NCBI GenBank assembly: GCA_016191115.1
Contig: JACPPG010000060.1
Span: forward strand, 1-64,000
Origin: Planctomycetia bacterium
Lineage (GTDB): Bacteria; Planctomycetota; Planctomycetia; Pirellulales; JACPPG01
Length of the DNA stretch: 64,000 nt
Reading direction: 5' to 3'
Part shown: positions 8,816 through 17,294 of the stretch, one piece after another
How the letters are laid out: each line of letters begins with the position of its first letter
Position numbering within the stretch: position 1 is the first letter of the stretch
Notes under the pieces: model-generated
The model's input: only the letters and a program-made list of their open reading frames with translations
Databases searched by the model: none
What the model was told of the DNA's origin: nothing
Position numbers and translations under genes: made by a program

Positions 8816-9541
8816 TCACGGCAATTCCCGAATGCGGATGTTGCGGAACTCGACCGGCGAGCCTTCGGACTCGAGGCACAGGTACCCGCTGCGCGGCTCG
8901 CAGCCGGTGCCGCCGGAGACCTCTTCGCCGTTGACCCACAGTCGCACCTCGCCGTTGATGGCGCGGATGTAGTAGTGGTTCCACTCGCCGACCCCCTTGC
9001 TCAGGTTCTTGCGCGGGAAGCTCCGCTTGCCGTCCGGGGCGACAGGGGGAAAGGGCGTCATCTTCGACGTGCCCACCGGAAACACGTCGCCGTTGGTGGT
9101 GAACCAGTCGGGCTTTTTGCCTTTGTTCTTTTCGTATTGCTCGGCGTAGCCGTGGTCGAGGACTTGCACTTCGATGCCGAAGGGCAGTTTCCCGCGTGCA
9201 AGGTCCTTCAGCGTATTTTCCTGCGTCCACACGAAGACGCCGGAATTGCCGGCCGACTTCATGTGCCGCCACTCGACCACCAGCTCGAAGTTCGTGTATA
9301 TCTTCTGCGAGCGCGTCACGCCGACCGGCTGGCCCGTGCAATAGGCGGTGCCGTCGACCCACTTCCACGTGTCGGGGTCGCAGTTGACGTTGGTGAAGTC
9401 TTTCTCGCCCAAGGGTGTCCAGCCTGGCCCGGTCGGGTCGACGAAGGCTTTGACGGCGCTGTCGGCTGCCGCGGCATCGAGAGCGAGCGCCGGCCAAACG
9501 CACAGGAGAGCAACGAGACATGCGACAGTTGTGTTCTTCAT
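8816..9541 (-). CDS. DUF1080 protein (3-keto-disaccharide hydrolase-like), secreted
   Basis: This 241-residue protein has a signal peptide (MKNTTVACLVALLCVWPALA, residues 1-20) and one DUF1080 domain with a concanavalin-like fold. Recognisable pieces include WKWVDGTAYCTGQP, FELVVEWRHMKSAGNSGVFVW, WNHYYIRAINGEVRLWVNGEEV and the C-terminal LESEGSPVEFRNIRIRELP. DUF1080 members include 3-keto-glycoside hydrolases working beside Gfo/Idh oxidoreductases, and here such an oxidoreductase lies next downstream. The exact substrate is not readable. Confidence 0.88.
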   Translation of the reverse strand: MKNTTVACLVALLCVWPALALDAAAADSAVKAFVDPTGPGWTPLGEKDFTNVNCDPDTWKWVDGTAYCTGQPVGVTRSQKIYTNFELVVEWRHMKSAGNSGVFVWTQENTLKDLARGKLPFGIEVQVLDHGYAEQYEKNKGKKPDWFTTNGDVFPVGTSKMTPFPPVAPDGKRSFPRKNLSKGVGEWNHYYIRAINGEVRLWVNGEEVSGGTGCEPRSGYLCLESEGSPVEFRNIRIRELP

Positions 9542-9651
9542 CGTGGCGGCCCAGTGATCTGGAGTTGGAAGGAGGCCCCTCGCGACACAGTGTAGCGGAG
9601 CGCGGGCGGGCTTTCACGCTTGTTGTAAACCGCCGGCAACTGCCCCGGAAC

Positions 9652-9678
9652 GGGAGGGCGAGGCTCCCGCCGAGCCGC
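9652..9678. repeat. Half copy of palindrome family 3
   Basis: One arm only of the family-3 palindrome lies in the 294-bp gap between the divergent DUF1080 and DUF1501 genes. A second short GC palindrome (GCGGGCGGGCTGCCCGCC) follows near 9738. No promoter could be assigned with confidence in this gap. Confidence 0.6.
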
Positions 9679-9835
9679 TTTCGCGCGACGCCTTCCTCCT
9701 CTGGCCTCTGGTCTCTCGTCTCTCGCCTCGCGAATGCGGGCGGGCTGCCCGCCTCCCGTCTCAGCGAGTGCCCAAAGTGTTTCCCTTTCCGCGGCGGGTA
9801 ACCTAGAATCGCCCCCAGGTCCTGGGAGAGTTGTC

Positions 9836-11437
9836 ATGCACCGCCACGGTTGCCAGCGCGAAGATCACCCGCTGATCGGCCGCCGCGAGCTATTGCAAGT
9901 GGGCGGGATGAGCCTGTTCGGCGCCGGGCTCTCGGACCTGTTGCGGCTGGAGGCGCAGGCGGCTGCGGCGCGAGGGGAACGCGCGGGCGAAGGCGGGCAG
10001 GATGCCCGCCCCCCGGACGTCCGCCCTGCCGCCAAATCCATCGTCTTCATTTTTCAATCGGGCGGCCCGTCGCAGCACGAGACGTTCGACCCCAAGCCCG
10101 ACGCGCCCGACACCATCCGCGGCGAATACGGCACGATCGCGACCAGCCTGGCGAGCGTGCGATTCTGCGAGTACTTGCCAAAGCTGGCGGCCCGCGCCCA
10201 TCGCTTCTCGCTCGTGCGGTCGATGCACCACGTGGCCGACCGGCAGTTCCGCAACGAGCACAGCAGTTGTCACTATCTCTTGCACTCGGGCACGACCGAG
10301 CTTCCGGCGGGCGACACGAACGCCTCGATCATCGCGCCGCGGCCGGGCCGGATCGCCTGGCCATCGATCGGCTCGATGATCGCCTTTGCCGCGCCGCCGC
10401 CGGCGAGCGTTGGACTGCCAGCGGTGGTCGAGATACCCCGCTCCAACAACATGACGTATCCGGGGCGCGAGCCGGGCATGCTCGGCCCGCAGTATGGCCG
10501 GTGGGGCGTCGATCTCGCGCCACCCTGCCACGCGAAGGACCCGGCCGGCTCGTGCCCCAACTGCTTCAGCCACGACGATCCGAACGATCCGGCCCGCGCG
10601 GCCGGGCCGGGCGCGAACGCCTGGTGGGACAACAGCAGTTGCCGCAACCCTGATTTTCATCTGCCGGACCTGGGCGCGGTGGAAGGGATCACGATTCCGC
10701 ACTTGTCAAACAGACTGGACTTGCTGCGGCGGCTGGAGTATCTCCGCCGCGACGTGCTCGAAGCGGCGTCGCGCGACGCCTTTACCGCCTTCGACGTGCA
10801 TCGCGATCAGGCCCTGCGGCTCTTGCTGGCGACGCAGCCCGGCAAGCACAACCCGTTCGACCTCACCCAAGAAGACGACCGCACCCGCGACTTGTACGGC
10901 CGCGAGGAGTGGGGGCAAGCGTTCCTCGTCGCGCGGCGGCTGGTCGAGGCGGGCGTGCGGATGGTGCAGGTGAACTTGCGCGGCTGGGACACGCACCAGA
11001 ACGCCTTCCGCGACCTGAAGGCGAAGCTCTTGCCGTCGATCGACCATTGCTTGAGCGGATTTCTCGACGACCTCGCGGATCGCGGCCTCTTGGACGAGAC
11101 ACTGATCGTGATGTGTGGCGAGATGGGACGCACGCCACGGATCTCGCCCATCGCCGTCGGCGGGCGGAACGCGTCGGGCGAGATATTCACGCCCGGCCGG
11201 CACCATTGGGGAGATGTTTTCCCATGCTTTTTCGCGGGCGGCGGTGTTCAGCCGGGGCGCGTCATTGGCAGCAGCGATCGCCAGGCCGCCCAGCCCACCA
11301 GCGACGCCTACACGCCCGAGGACCTGGCCGCGACGATCTTTCATCAACTAGGCATCGGCCCCGATCGCGAGTTCCAGGACACCGCCGGCCGGCCCTTCCG
11401 CGTCTATCGCGGGCGGCCGATCGCGGGGCTGTTGTGA
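9836..11437 (+). CDS. DUF1501 protein (sulfatase-like, Tat-exported)
   Basis: This 533-residue member of the DUF1501 family, expanded in planctomycetes, begins with a twin-arginine type signal (GRRELLQVGGMSLFGAGLSDLL). Conserved blocks follow: IVFIFQSGGPSQHETFDPKPDAPDTIRGEYG, FSLVRSMHH, VRMVQVNLRGWDTHQNAF, VMCGEMGRTPRI, GRHHWGDVFPCFFAGGG and TPEDLAATIFHQLGI. The fold is alkaline-phosphatase/sulfatase-like; no activity is established. The start at 9836 is supported by GGGAGAG 5 nt upstream; the open frame extends further but encodes repeat sequence. A short dispersed palindrome is embedded in frame near residues 53-59. Confidence 0.9.
   Translation: MHRHGCQREDHPLIGRRELLQVGGMSLFGAGLSDLLRLEAQAAAARGERAGEGGQDARPPDVRPAAKSIVFIFQSGGPSQHETFDPKPDAPDTIRGEYGTIATSLASVRFCEYLPKLAARAHRFSLVRSMHHVADRQFRNEHSSCHYLLHSGTTELPAGDTNASIIAPRPGRIAWPSIGSMIAFAAPPPASVGLPAVVEIPRSNNMTYPGREPGMLGPQYGRWGVDLAPPCHAKDPAGSCPNCFSHDDPNDPARAAGPGANAWWDNSSCRNPDFHLPDLGAVEGITIPHLSNRLDLLRRLEYLRRDVLEAASRDAFTAFDVHRDQALRLLLATQPGKHNPFDLTQEDDRTRDLYGREEWGQAFLVARRLVEAGVRMVQVNLRGWDTHQNAFRDLKAKLLPSIDHCLSGFLDDLADRGLLDETLIVMCGEMGRTPRISPIAVGGRNASGEIFTPGRHHWGDVFPCFFAGGGVQPGRVIGSSDRQAAQPTSDAYTPEDLAATIFHQLGIGPDREFQDTAGRPFRVYRGRPIAGLL
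9992..10010. repeat. REP-like palindrome inside the DUF1501 coding region
   Basis: GGCGGGCA-GGA-TGCCCGCC, an 8-bp stem with 3-nt loop, sits in frame in the DUF1501 gene and adds residues reading GGQDARPP. The same palindrome in the opposite orientation is intergenic at 25836-25854 and 60359-60377. Confidence 0.8.
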
Positions 11438-11500
11438 AACCCGCTACGGCCCGCTCGATTGACACGCCGCGCGACCCACGCCCCTTGGAGAATTCTTGCG

Positions 11501-12772
11501 ATGTTCACGCGAAGAGAGTTTTTGGGCACTGTCGGCGCCGGACTGGTCGCCGCCCCGCTTCTGTCGGCTGCTGAGCCGGCGCAAGAGCGTCGCAAGCGAT
11601 TGGCCATCGTCACCACCGAGTGGCGGTACCACTCGCACGCCTGGCACATGGGGGAGCGGTTCCTCGTCGGCTATCCCATGGGCGGGCGCTGGCACTATCC
11701 GCCGCTTGAGGTCGTTTCAGCCTATGTCGATCAAAAGCCGGAAGGGGACTTAAGCCAGGGCCGTGCCAAGGAGTTCGGCTTCACGATCTATCCGACGGTT
11801 GCCGAGGCGCTGCGGCGCGGCGGCGAGCGGCTGGCCGTCGACGCCGTTTTGATCATCGGCGAGCACGGCGAGTATCCCAAGAACGAGCTGGGCCAGACGC
11901 AATACCCGCGATACGAGTTCTTCAAGCAAACCACCGACGTCTTTCGTAGCGACGGCCGCACGGTGCCCGTGTTTAACGACAAGCATCTGTCCTGGAAATG
12001 GGAGTGGGCCAAGGAGATGGTCGACGCGTCGCGGTCACTCGGTTTCCCTTTCCTGGCAGGCTCTTCGTTGCCGGTCACCTGGCGGATGCCGGCCGTGGAC
12101 ATGCCTGACGGCGCCGCGGTCGAGGAGATGCTGTGCGTGGCCATCGGCGGCACGGACAGCTACGACTTCCACGCGCTGGAGGTCCTGCAGTGCATGGCCG
12201 AGCGGCGGCGAGGGGGCGAGACGGGCGTGGTGGCGCTACAGGCATTGCGCGGCGACGCGGTGTGGAAGGCCATGGACGCAGGCAACTGGGCGGCGGGCGG
12301 TTGGGACGCCAAGCTGTTCGAGGCTTGCCTGTCGCGCAGCCAGACGCTGGCCCAGCCGGAGACTTATAGCGACCGTTACCCGACGCCCGAACAGATCCGC
12401 GAGTGGGTGAAAGACCCCGTATGCTACCGCTTCGAGTACGCCGATGGCCTGAACGCCACCATGCTACTGATGAACGGGCTGGTCGGCGATTTCACGTTCG
12501 CCGCCCGGCTGAAGGGACAGAACGAGCCGCTTTCGACCTTGTTTTACCTGCCGCCGAACCCGAACGTCGTGTATTCGGCGGCCCTCATGTCGAAGGCCGA
12601 GGAGATGTTCACGACCGGCAAGACGCCGTACCCGATCGAGCGGACACTCTTGACCACGGGCCTGGTGGCGGCCGGCATGCAATCGCTCGGGTCCGGTCAG
12701 AAGCGAATAGAGACGCCGCACCTGGCCGTCCGCTACCAGGCGCCGCGCGACAGCGGGTTCTGGCGAAGCTGA
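11501..12772 (+). CDS. Tat-exported protein of unknown function
   Basis: This 423-residue protein starts with a twin-arginine signal (TRREFLGTVGAGLVAAPLLSAA). The mature part opens with a Rossmann-like strand (KRLAIVTTEWRYHSHAWHMGERFLVGY) and contains VDAVLIIGEHGEYPKNELGQTQYPRYEFF. I do not recognise a named enzyme family; it looks like a conserved planctomycete family. GGAG lies 10 nt before the chosen ATG. It follows the DUF1501 gene by 63 nt and is probably cotranscribed. Its stop codon lies inside the direct repeat flanking the downstream mobile element, so the natural C-terminus may have been altered. Confidence 0.7.
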   Translation: MFTRREFLGTVGAGLVAAPLLSAAEPAQERRKRLAIVTTEWRYHSHAWHMGERFLVGYPMGGRWHYPPLEVVSAYVDQKPEGDLSQGRAKEFGFTIYPTVAEALRRGGERLAVDAVLIIGEHGEYPKNELGQTQYPRYEFFKQTTDVFRSDGRTVPVFNDKHLSWKWEWAKEMVDASRSLGFPFLAGSSLPVTWRMPAVDMPDGAAVEEMLCVAIGGTDSYDFHALEVLQCMAERRRGGETGVVALQALRGDAVWKAMDAGNWAAGGWDAKLFEACLSRSQTLAQPETYSDRYPTPEQIREWVKDPVCYRFEYADGLNATMLLMNGLVGDFTFAARLKGQNEPLSTLFYLPPNPNVVYSAALMSKAEEMFTTGKTPYPIERTLLTTGLVAAGMQSLGSGQKRIETPHLAVRYQAPRDSGFWRS

Positions 12773-12774
12773 GG

Positions 12775-12929
12775 CAGGGCCATTCTGTTTTTCAAAATGG
12801 CGAGGCGGGAAAATGGGACTGGCTCCGAGCATAAAGCGCCAGTCCTTTCAGACCAACGTTGCGTCTCGGTGCCTGTCCCACTTTCCCGCCGGTGCGCCGC
12901 CGGCAAGCTTGAATCTGTGAACGGCCCTG
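12775..12929 (-). mobile_element. MITE-like element, family 1, copy B
   Basis: Ends read CAGGGCCATTCTG and GTGAACGGCCCTG. The element is in reverse orientation relative to copies A, C, E and H. Direct repeats GAAGCTGAGG (12765-12774) and GAAGCTGCGG (12930-12939) flank it, 9 of 10 identical. It inserted 3 nt after the stop codon of the Tat-exported protein, and that stop is part of the left repeat. Confidence 0.82.
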
Positions 12930-13035
12930 GAAGCTGCGGCTGGTGACGCACCACGAGTGTCGCGCATACGCTAAAAATGTGGGTCCCCTGGCCACGGAGG
13001 TGCTCCGACGTGGCCATGCCGGTGCACAAGTCAAG

Positions 13036-13060
13036 CATGCCCACGGCGAGCGTGGGCATG
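13036..13060. repeat. Palindrome CATGCCCACG-gcgag-CGTGGGCATG
   Basis: A perfect 10-bp stem with 5-nt loop lies about 54 nt past the end of the minus-strand hydrolase. No T-run follows. Related CCCACG/CGTGGG hairpins occur at 40530-40551 and 50732-50754, so it is probably a dispersed repeat. The rest of 12940-13113 holds no visible gene. Confidence 0.6.
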
Positions 13061-13113
13061 GCACCTCATGGCGCCCGAGGGCACTAAAGCAACCTTTTAG
13101 CCCGGACGCGCGG

Positions 13114-14682
13114 CTACTTGCCGCCTGACCGCTTCACGATCCAGTCGCCAATTAGCTCAAGCGCCGCCGGCGACATCGTTTCCTCGATCTGGCCATATTC
13201 CGCGGGCGAGCCCGTTTTGCACGGCTGCAGGAGGTGGTTCAAGCCCGGCAGCTCGCGGAGCGTGAAGTCCTTGTTCCCGCCGCTCGTCAGCGCCTTCTCG
13301 ATCTCCGGCAGGTTTTCCTTCGGTGGCACCTGCAGATCGCGCTCGCCGATCACCGCCAGCACGGGGCAGCGAATCTTCGCGAGCGTCGGCCGTGGATCGT
13401 AGACGAGGAAGTAGCGGAACCACGGCGTCAAGACCTGCTTGCTCTGGGCCTGCGCCAGGGCCTGCGCGTCGCCGGCCGCCTTCTTCTGCTCATCAGGCAA
13501 ATCGGCCGTGGCTTCGACCAGAATGTCGGCCAACTGTTTTTCGGCCGCTGCTATGTCGGGCTTTTCGGCCGGCTTCTCTCGCTGCGCGCGGTCGACTTCC
13601 TTGACGACGGCGAACATTCGTTCCTGGATCTTCCGCTGCGTCGCCACGGCTTCGTCCGTGGCCCCGCCGGCGCGGCCGATCAGCGCCCCTTGCGCGTAAA
13701 GAATCTCCTCGCCCGTAGTTCCCGGCCCGGCGATGAGGACGATGAACGCCACGTCGTCGCCGCGGATCGCCGCCAAGGGCGCGATCAACCCTCCCTCGCT
13801 GTGGCCGACCAGGCCGATCCGGCGCGGGTCGATGTCCTTGCGCGACTTGAGCAGCGCAACGCCCGCAAGCGCGTCGCCGGCCAAGTCCTCGGTCGTCGCT
13901 TCGTTCAGATTGCCGGTCGAGCCGCCCACGCCGCGGTCGTCGACGCGCAAGACGGCGATCCCACGGCGCGTGAGGTAGTCGGCCAATACGAGAAACGGCT
14001 TATGCCCCAGCAGCGATTCGTCGCGATCCTGCGCGCCCGAGCCGGTGATCAACAGCACGGCGGCGAACGGCCCGCCGGCGCGCGGCAGCGTGAGCGTGCC
14101 GGCCAGCTTGACGCCGGCCGCGGCGTTCTCGTAGGTCACTTCCTCCTCGTCGTATGGGTAAGGCCTTTTGGGCTCTTGAGGGCGGTGCAGCTCCGGCGGC
14201 TTGTCGACCGCTTCCAGCACCAGTGGCAGCGACGCGCCCCCCTGCGACCATTTTCCGGCGATCTTGCCCGTGGACTCGTCCAGCTTGCCTTCGAACGCGC
14301 CGGCAATCGCCTTGATCGACAGTCGCAAGGCGCCGTCGGTGAATTCAACTTTGTCGATCTTAATTCCCTTGGCTCCTTGGTCTGGACTGTCGAGCGTGCC
14401 GGTGAGTTTCCCATCGTCGGCCGCGTTGATATGGAACACGATGCGGAGCTTGACGCCCACCTCCAGCGTTCCTTGCCAAATGCCGGCAATGCCCTCGCGC
14501 ATGAGCTTCGCCGCGTTTTGTTGCGGCGTCGGTTTATCGGATGCCGGTTCGTCGACGGCCGCCTGCGCCCAGCCGCCAATCGCCATCACCACTACCAGCC
14601 CGGCGGCCACGCTGCGACGTGCAACTGGCCCGTCGCCATGAGGCGGAAACGCTTGCATAGCCATAACGAAGCTCCTGGCCAC
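13114..14682 (-). CDS. Secreted alpha/beta hydrolase with N-terminal beta domain
   Basis: This 522-residue protein has an N-terminal membrane or signal segment (about residues 24-42). A lipocalin-like beta domain follows (GIWQGTLEVGVKLRIVFHI..., about 68-155), then an alpha/beta hydrolase domain. The nucleophile elbow is GHSEGG, with a likely acid in VIGERDLQVPP and His in LPGLNHLLQ. The oxyanion-side LLITGSGAQDRDE and VLRVDDRGVGGS resemble the dienelactone-hydrolase/serine-aminopeptidase group. Substrate unknown. The start may instead be the ATG six codons later. Confidence 0.8.
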   Translation of the reverse strand: MARSFVMAMQAFPPHGDGPVARRSVAAGLVVVMAIGGWAQAAVDEPASDKPTPQQNAAKLMREGIAGIWQGTLEVGVKLRIVFHINAADDGKLTGTLDSPDQGAKGIKIDKVEFTDGALRLSIKAIAGAFEGKLDESTGKIAGKWSQGGASLPLVLEAVDKPPELHRPQEPKRPYPYDEEEVTYENAAAGVKLAGTLTLPRAGGPFAAVLLITGSGAQDRDESLLGHKPFLVLADYLTRRGIAVLRVDDRGVGGSTGNLNEATTEDLAGDALAGVALLKSRKDIDPRRIGLVGHSEGGLIAPLAAIRGDDVAFIVLIAGPGTTGEEILYAQGALIGRAGGATDEAVATQRKIQERMFAVVKEVDRAQREKPAEKPDIAAAEKQLADILVEATADLPDEQKKAAGDAQALAQAQSKQVLTPWFRYFLVYDPRPTLAKIRCPVLAVIGERDLQVPPKENLPEIEKALTSGGNKDFTLRELPGLNHLLQPCKTGSPAEYGQIEETMSPAALELIGDWIVKRSGGK

Positions 14683-14768
14683 CGATCCGTACGCAACCGA
14701 ATCATTCTACCCGCTGCCACGGGCAGCCAAGAGAGGGTACACCGGAACAATTGCCGTGGGCTGCCGCG

Positions 14769-14892
14769 CAGGAGAACTGCAAAGTCCTGGGAGAGGGGGT
14801 CAGGCACATTTTTCGGCCGAAAGTCCTTCGGAAGAATTGAAAACCGCGTGCGCCGAAAAATGAGCCAGACCCCGGACTTTGCCGTTCTCCTG
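14769..14892 (+). mobile_element. MITE-like element, family 2 (full copy)
   Basis: The 124-bp element has terminal inverted repeats CAGGAGAACTGCAAAGTCC (14769-14787) and GGACTTTGCCGTTCTCCTG (14874-14892), 18 of 19 matching. Inner arms at 14796-14817 and 14852-14873 match at 20 of 22 and contain GGTCAGGCACATTTTTCGG. It is flanked by GGGCTGCCGCG (14758-14768) and GGGCTGCGGCG (14893-14903). Like family 1 it begins CAGG and ends CCTG and has an 11-bp target duplication. Confidence 0.8.
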
Positions 14893-14903
14893 GGGCTGCG
14901 GCG

Positions 14904-15060
14904 CAGGGCCGTTCACAGATTCAAGCTTGCCGGCGGCGCACCGGCGGGAAAGTGGGACAGGCACCGAGACGCAACGTTGGTCTGAAAGGACTTGCGCTGT
15001 TTATGCTCGTAGCCAGTCCCATTTTCCCGCCTCGCCATTTTGAAAAACAGAATGGCCGTG
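14904..15060 (+). mobile_element. MITE-like element, family 1, copy C
   Basis: It begins CAGGGCCGTTCACAG and ends GAATGGCCGTG, a one-base change from the usual GGCCCTG. It directly follows the family-2 element, so three copies of the same target word punctuate the pair: 14758-14768, 14893-14903 and 15060-15070. The rest of the 505-bp gap 14683-15187 shows no gene. Confidence 0.82.
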
Positions 15061-15187
15061 GGCTGCCGCGGCCCTCCTTTCCCGGCTGGCATTCCGCCGT
15101 GGTAGAATTGCGCCACATGGCCGCCGCGGCTAACCAGTCGGTCGGTGCTCAAAGAGCACCCTACTTTCACCGCCTACTTCATTCCCC

Positions 15188-15802
<615 letters not shown>

Positions 15803-15834
15803 GGCGTTTTCTGGCATGCGACGACCAAGCGAAC

Positions 15835-17067
15835 ATGATCACTGTCGAGGAAGCACTACAGCATGTGAGCGAGCGAGCGCGGCCGCTTTCGGCGCGGACC
15901 ACGCCCATCCGTGATGCTCTCGGATTGGCGCTCGACGAAGACGTGACGAGCGACATCGATTCGCCGCCCTACGACAAGTCGGTCGTCGACGGTTACGCGG
16001 TGATGGCCGCCGATCTGGCTAGGGACGGCCACGCCCAGTTGGCCATCCTGGAAGAGGTCGTGGCGGGTTCGGTGCCGCAAGCCTGCGTCGCATCGGGATC
16101 GACCACGCGCGTGATGACCGGCGCCCCCATCCCCAAGGGCGCGGATGCCGTGGTGATGATCGAGCGCACCGAGCCGGTCGCCGGCGCGGGGCTTGGCTCG
16201 GTCGTGATTCGCGACGCGAGCGCAAAGGCCGGCAGCAACATCCTGCGACGCGGCGTTTCGCTGCGCGCGGGCGACGTCGTGCTGCGGCGCGGAACTCGAT
16301 TGCGCGCGATGGAGATCGGTCTCTTGGCCGAGGTCGGCCGTGCCGCCGTCCGTGTCGTGCCGCGCCCGCGCGTCGCCATCCTTCCTACCGGGAACGAGCT
16401 GGTCGACGCAAGCGCGACGCCCGCAGCCGGGCAGATTCGCAACTCCAATGGACCGATGCTGGCCGCGGCCGCGCGGCAGGCCGGCGCCGAGCCGATCGAG
16501 ATCGAGATCGCGCGAGACGAAATGGCGGACCTGCGGCGACGAATCGCCGAGGGGCTTGAAGCGGATGTCTTGCTCCTGTCCGGCGGTGTTTCCGCGGGCG
16601 TCTTGGATCTGGTGCCGCGAGTTCTCGCCGACCTGGGCGCGACCGAGGTGTTCCACAAGGTACGGCTCAAACCGGGCAAGCCCCTGTGGTTCGGCGTGCA
16701 AGCGGCCGACGATCGAGCGAAACTGATCTTCGGCCTGCCGGGAAATCCGGTCAGCAGCTTCGTCTGCTTCGAGCTCTTCGTGCGGCCGGCGATCGAGCGG
16801 CTGCGCGGCCGGGACGCCACAAGCGGCCGCCGCGCGCAAGCTCGCCTGACCAAGGAGTACCGTCAACGTGGCGACCGCACGACTTACTTTCCGGCCACGC
16901 TAAGCACCAGGCCCGACGGCACGCACGCCGTCACGCCGGTCGGTTGGCAAGGATCGGCCGATCTGCGGGGGCTCTCTGCGGCTAATGCCCTTGCTATTTT
17001 TCCGCCGGGCGAAAAAACGTTTGCTGAAGGCGACGTGGTGGACGTGCTCCTATTGGACGAGGTGTGA
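15835..17067 (+). CDS. moeA: Molybdopterin molybdenumtransferase MoeA
   Basis: This 410-residue enzyme inserts molybdate into adenylylated molybdopterin in the cytoplasm. Diagnostic segments are PPYDKSVVDGYAV, VMTGAPIPKGADAVV, the C-terminal-half PTGNELVD...GQIRNSNGPML, LLSGGVSAGVLDLVPRVL, HKVRLKPGKPLWFG and FGLPGNPVSSFVCFE. Domain order is normal and full length. The ATG at 15835 was preferred because the open frame reaches back into trpG. It probably shares a transcript with trpG. The 227 nt after it hold no visible gene. Confidence 0.95.
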   Translation: MITVEEALQHVSERARPLSARTTPIRDALGLALDEDVTSDIDSPPYDKSVVDGYAVMAADLARDGHAQLAILEEVVAGSVPQACVASGSTTRVMTGAPIPKGADAVVMIERTEPVAGAGLGSVVIRDASAKAGSNILRRGVSLRAGDVVLRRGTRLRAMEIGLLAEVGRAAVRVVPRPRVAILPTGNELVDASATPAAGQIRNSNGPMLAAAARQAGAEPIEIEIARDEMADLRRRIAEGLEADVLLLSGGVSAGVLDLVPRVLADLGATEVFHKVRLKPGKPLWFGVQAADDRAKLIFGLPGNPVSSFVCFELFVRPAIERLRGRDATSGRRAQARLTKEYRQRGDRTTYFPATLSTRPDGTHAVTPVGWQGSADLRGLSAANALAIFPPGEKTFAEGDVVDVLLLDEV

Positions 17068-17294
17068 ATTGGAGGACGAAGCCCCGGCTTACCCTGGAGT
17101 GGCTGGGGCAAAGCGCGAGCGCGCCCCCGTTGCGGCGCGCTGGGGCACGCTGCACTTTGCGCAAGCCCCCCGTCGCGCGCTCTAGCGGCCCCAAAGCTGC
17201 CCTGGGCAAATTCCAGGTGCTCTCATACGCTGTAGATGGCGTTATGAAGTAGCTCGTCGAGTCGATTTTACGTTAACTGAGTCGCGGACGGTTC

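Noticed and set aside
13234-14985. A 583-residue open frame on the plus strand opposite the alpha/beta hydrolase
   Set aside because: It is antisense to a gene with clear hydrolase motifs; long antisense frames are expected at this GC content and its translation is low-complexity.
14913-15170. Recurring short frame encoding [18 protein letters not shown], seen in most family-1 element copies
   Set aside because: It recurs only because the DNA element recurs; copies differ by frameshifts and there is no constant start. It could be misannotated as a conserved small protein.
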